NCBI RefSeq assembly: GCF_005239225.2
Contig: NC_133293.1
Location: forward strand, 5,456,001-5,520,000
Reading direction: 5' to 3'
Origin: Populus alba
Lineage: Eukaryota; Streptophyta; Magnoliopsida; Malpighiales; Salicaceae
DNA: 64,000 nucleotides
In this document: positions 60,896 through 64,000 of the stretch, one piece after another
Layout of the letters: every line of letters starts with the position of its first letter
Position numbering within the stretch: position 1 is the stretch's first letter
Notes under the pieces: generated by a model
What the model was told of the DNA's origin: nothing
The model's input: the letters and a program-made list of their open reading frames with translations, nothing else
Database searches by the model: none
Position numbers and translations under genes: made by a program

Positions 60896-63142
60896 CTATT
60901 GCTTTTCTTTCTTGATTCTGGTCAAAAAACAATTCTCTATTGCTTCATCACAGAGCTCAAGTGCAGTTTCCATGTTCCCTTCTCCGTAGCTTATATCCAC
61001 AAAAAGGTTGTATATTTCTGCATCAGCAGCCATCCCTTCTCTTCTCATCTCTTCAAATAGTTCTCTAGCCTCTGAAATCTTTTTCTTCTTGAAAAAACCC
61101 TTGATGATGGAATTGTAAGAACTAGCTGTGAGATTAAACCCCTTCTCAGCCATTTCTTTGTGCAAAAACCATGCTTCTTTCATATTCCTTGCTTTACAAT
61201 GCCCTTTTATCAAAATATTATAGGTGTTGCTATCAGGCATTACTCCCCGTGCACACATTCCCTTATAAATCTCTGTCGTGCCACGCATATTATTTCTAAT
61301 GCAGTACTGCTTCATAAGAGAATTGTAGGTGGTGGTATTTGGCATTATACCCTTCTCCAACATCCATGCTAGTAGCCTCTCACCATCTTCCAGCATTCCT
61401 GACATACAAAACCCATTCATGAGCACATTGAATGTAACAACTGTGGGTTGAAGTCCTCTATCCAGCATTTCCCGCAGAAGCTCGTGAGCCTTAACCATCT
61501 CCCCTGTCTTACAATAAGCATCCATTAAAGTGGTAAAAGTAATGGTATCAGGATACATCCCGGCCACCTCCATTTCTTCCATCAACTTTACTGCTTGCGT
61601 GATATTTCCTGATTTACAAAGGCCATTAACAAGTGAGTTATAAGTGCAAATATTCAGTTGAAGACCCTTTCCGCACATTTCATGAAGGAGCTCATTTGCT
61701 GTATCTACCTGCCCAAGCTTACAAAGGCCATCAGCAAGTGCAGTGTATGTGACAACATTTGGAGTCAGCCCACTTTGGACCATCTGGTTATGAAGGGAAA
61801 AGGCCTTTTCCATCTCCCCTGACTTACAATAGCCATCAATAAGTGTGGTATATGTAACTTCATCTGGTTCCACTCCTCTGCTAAACATTTTGTTAAAGAC
61901 CTTATCTGCTTCCATCATCTTTCCACATCTACAAAGCCCACAAATAACAGCAGTATATGCTATAAAATCAGGAACAATTCTCTGCTTCTCCATTTCATCA
62001 AACAACTTGTAAGCAGCTTGGATATTCCCTAACTTGCAGAAACCATCAATTAGAGTTGTGTAGACCACGGTGTCGGGAACTATTCCTTGGTTTATCATCT
62101 CCCTCAAGACCCTTTCAGCATCATCAACTTTACCACTCTTACACAGAAGAAGGATTATGCTGTTGTAGGTATATAAGTTTGGCTTCAATCCCTTCATTTG
62201 CATTTCTTGGATGAGCTTCAGCACCTTTTGCAGCTCCCCACCAAGGCAATACCCATTAATTACAGTGCTATAACTTACAACATCAGGAGCATTGCCTCTA
62301 AACTTCATTTGCATGAGCAAACAATGGGCTTCTTTAACTCTCCCTAACCGACAAAGAGAATTAATAATGATGTTGCATGATGCAGTATTCCAACAGACAC
62401 CAACCTGAGGAAATTCATTGAATACCTTTATAGAAATCCGAAGCCTATCAAAATTGTCTGATAGGCGTGCGAGATATAAGTTACAAGAATCTGTAGAGAT
62501 AACCACTCCATAATTCAATAACTTGTCAAAAAAACTTCTTGCTTCATCAAGCATCCCAACTTCAATCAGGACTTGAAAGAAAATATCGAATACATGGGGG
62601 TCTGAACCCCATTGCTTGTAAGTGTATATTAACCGGTCAACAAAATGAGTGAATGAAACATCAAAATCCAAATTGGGTTTTTCCCAAAAATCACAAATAA
62701 GATCATGAGCCAATTTTAGATCCTTTGAAGCCACAGCAATCTGAACAATTATGCAACGGGCTTCAAGGTTTGGGTCTCTGCGCAGGCATGCCCAGTCAAA
62801 GAAATCTAAAGCCAATTTATAATCATGTCTGATGTTCATGAGAACCCAAATTAGGTGGTCAGACCTAAACTTGGACTCATACGATTTTAGAATGTGCCGG
62901 AGCGGCTCAGAGTGACGCAACTTTATTGCATTTGAGATTTGATGAACAAGTTGAGCGTCTAAAATGGTGGGCTTCTTTGGAGAATAATTGGGAAAAGGTC
63001 TGGTATTGGATGAAGAATGAAGACTTTGGCTCAAATATCTTCCAACAAGGAACGGTAAACGAATTGGAGAGAAACCCAAGCAGGCATGACAAGAAAAGTG
63101 AGGAAAAGAATATCCCAAGAAAATATCGGCACACCTCCTCAT
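60896..63142 (-). CDS. P-type pentatricopeptide repeat protein, probably mitochondrial
   Basis: One intronless exon of 748 codons plus TAG. The N-terminus (MRRCADIFLGYSFPHFSCHAC...) is basic and free of acidic residues apart from one Asp, as expected for an organelle presequence. From about residue 250 to 720 there are about 14 tandem 35-residue PPR motifs of the P class, for example PDVVSYSTVINGYCLGGELQ, PNLYTYNSIILLLCKSGKVD and PDTNTYNILIKGHC-like units. There are no E, DYW or SMR domains. Such proteins bind organelle RNA one base per repeat, in stability, splicing or translation. It closely resembles Arabidopsis At1g05670 as I recall it. The ATG at 63142 has an in-frame body without competition; an out-of-frame ATG lies 18 bases upstream. 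Confidence 0.95.
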   Translation of the reverse strand: MRRCADIFLGYSFPHFSCHACLGFSPIRLPFLVGRYLSQSLHSSSNTRPFPNYSPKKPTILDAQLVHQISNAIKLRHSEPLRHILKSYESKFRSDHLIWVLMNIRHDYKLALDFFDWACLRRDPNLEARCIIVQIAVASKDLKLAHDLICDFWEKPNLDFDVSFTHFVDRLIYTYKQWGSDPHVFDIFFQVLIEVGMLDEARSFFDKLLNYGVVISTDSCNLYLARLSDNFDRLRISIKVFNEFPQVGVCWNTASCNIIINSLCRLGRVKEAHCLLMQMKFRGNAPDVVSYSTVINGYCLGGELQKVLKLIQEMQMKGLKPNLYTYNSIILLLCKSGKVDDAERVLREMINQGIVPDTVVYTTLIDGFCKLGNIQAAYKLFDEMEKQRIVPDFIAYTAVICGLCRCGKMMEADKVFNKMFSRGVEPDEVTYTTLIDGYCKSGEMEKAFSLHNQMVQSGLTPNVVTYTALADGLCKLGQVDTANELLHEMCGKGLQLNICTYNSLVNGLCKSGNITQAVKLMEEMEVAGMYPDTITFTTLMDAYCKTGEMVKAHELLREMLDRGLQPTVVTFNVLMNGFCMSGMLEDGERLLAWMLEKGIMPNTTTYNSLMKQYCIRNNMRGTTEIYKGMCARGVMPDSNTYNILIKGHCKARNMKEAWFLHKEMAEKGFNLTASSYNSIIKGFFKKKKISEARELFEEMRREGMAADAEIYNLFVDISYGEGNMETALELCDEAIENCFLTRIKKEKQ

Positions 63143-64000
63143 GTCTATCAGAGAAACCCATCACAATAAAATTTGAAAATCTGTGGGTGACAGTACCTTG
63201 GCTCCCCTCCATGTGGAAAGAGCAGGACAAAGAGTGTTCATCACTCCATCGCCTGCAAATTAGTAACTATCAACCACAATTTAAAACAAACAATCTGGGA
63301 TGAGTTAATACTATTTGGTGTTTTGAGAAACTGTTAAAATAACTTTTCCAATAATCATTAGCATAAGAAAATTTTCTAGTTATGATTGCAAGAAACCAAA
63401 TAAAGAAAAAAAAAACTAATAGCGATTCCACTCGTGCAAAAAATACTAAAAAGCAATGCACCTTCATTTAAGGCCTCATTTTGTTTTGTTGGGAAAGGTT
63501 GAGCTCGCATATGTCTCATTTCGAAACCAATAAATATTGCTAAACTCCGGCAATGTTAACTACACACCATAATAAAACCTTTATGCACTAAACTTGGACT
63601 TCAATGAGCCAACAAGAACCGACTTGAAACAAGTTTGGCCTAACAAAGACATACATTGGTTCCAACACTAAGCATTTTGTATCTGCATAATTTAAAACAT
63701 CCAGCAGGTATGCTTTCACAACTCTACAAAAGAGTTTTCAAAACGATTCCTTAGAGGCATTCTATCGAACAGCTGATGAACGATATAAAAAACCTCCAGC
63801 AAAGAATAAATACCAGGTGAGATGATATAAAGGCAAGCCCAGATGTCATTTCTTTCTTGTTTGATGTTTTAAATCAGATAATTTCAAAGTTCTAACTCAA
63901 TTAGAAACTCAAAAACAAAAAGAAAAAAACATATTTTTGAGCGGAAACGCATAAACTAGGAAAGGTTAGATAGATAGATAGATAGATAGATAGATACCTT
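63143..64000. other. 5' region of the PPR gene
   Basis: Minus-strand splice-like acceptors (for example TTTGCAG at about 63255) suggest an intron in the 5' untranslated region. A (GATA)n microsatellite lies at 63967-63996. No other gene is supported. Confidence 0.4.
63967..63996. repeat. (TAGA)n microsatellite
   Basis: About seven uninterrupted tetranucleotide units. Confidence 0.95.

Noticed and set aside
62907..63303. Additional frames at the 5' end of the PPR gene
   Set aside because: They overlap the PPR presequence in other frames and have no homology I recognise.

Overview
This is plant nuclear DNA, most likely from a poplar or close relative (Salicaceae). The base composition is AT-rich, the genes have short exons with GT-AG introns, and the intergenic space is full of long terminal repeats (LTRs), AT-rich miniature elements and a tRNA-derived SINE of a type I associate with Salicaceae. 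The species assignment is inference from repeat style and protein similarity, not a search result.

Genes. Seven host loci can be supported, plus one orphan exon that is probably a broken gene. From left to right they are: the N-terminal exon of a DnaJ/Hsp40 co-chaperone (1-346, minus); two minus-strand DUF569 actin-cross-linking-like genes (9219-10206 and about 14011-14670); a cell-surface receptor-like kinase of the LRK10L/WAK-like type (23782-25695, plus); a 14-exon TTC38-like tetratricopeptide gene whose every exon joins in frame (26775-30731, minus, 472 aa); a tau-class glutathione S-transferase (53301-54114, minus, 230 aa); a single kinase exon without a body (60620-60835, plus); and a P-type pentatricopeptide repeat protein (60896-63142, minus). 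From memory, DUF569, GSTU and TTC38-like genes also lie together on Arabidopsis chromosome 1, so this may be an old gene neighbourhood spread out by transposons.

Repeats. Most of the window is transposon-derived. A family of minus-oriented Ty3/gypsy LTRs appears four times: a solo LTR (2235-4822) with a 5-bp target duplication; a solo LTR (30859-32674) only 128 bp upstream of the TTC38-like start codon and pointing into it; a complete but gag-only element (37348-45932) with target duplication, primer site, polypurine tract and a 3' minisatellite; and a damaged LTR plus gag (about 55.3-59.5 kb). A separate decayed gypsy element fills 18.5-22.8 kb. The gag-only element sits inside a 0.7-0.8-kb tandem repeat array (35.8-48.4 kb). 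A Helitron-like terminus closes a periodic repeat block (33.5-35.6 kb), and a dead PIF/Harbinger transposase lies at 48.8-49.3 kb.

The most unusual signals are three consecutive near-perfect hairpins in the transcribed part of the LTRs, the LTR placed as a possible promoter for the TTC38-like gene, the nested element inside a tandem array, and a 101-bp palindrome with a TA-repeat core. I found no CRISPR array, no canonical tRNA or rRNA gene, and no multi-gene system that looks like a new defence or metabolic cluster.
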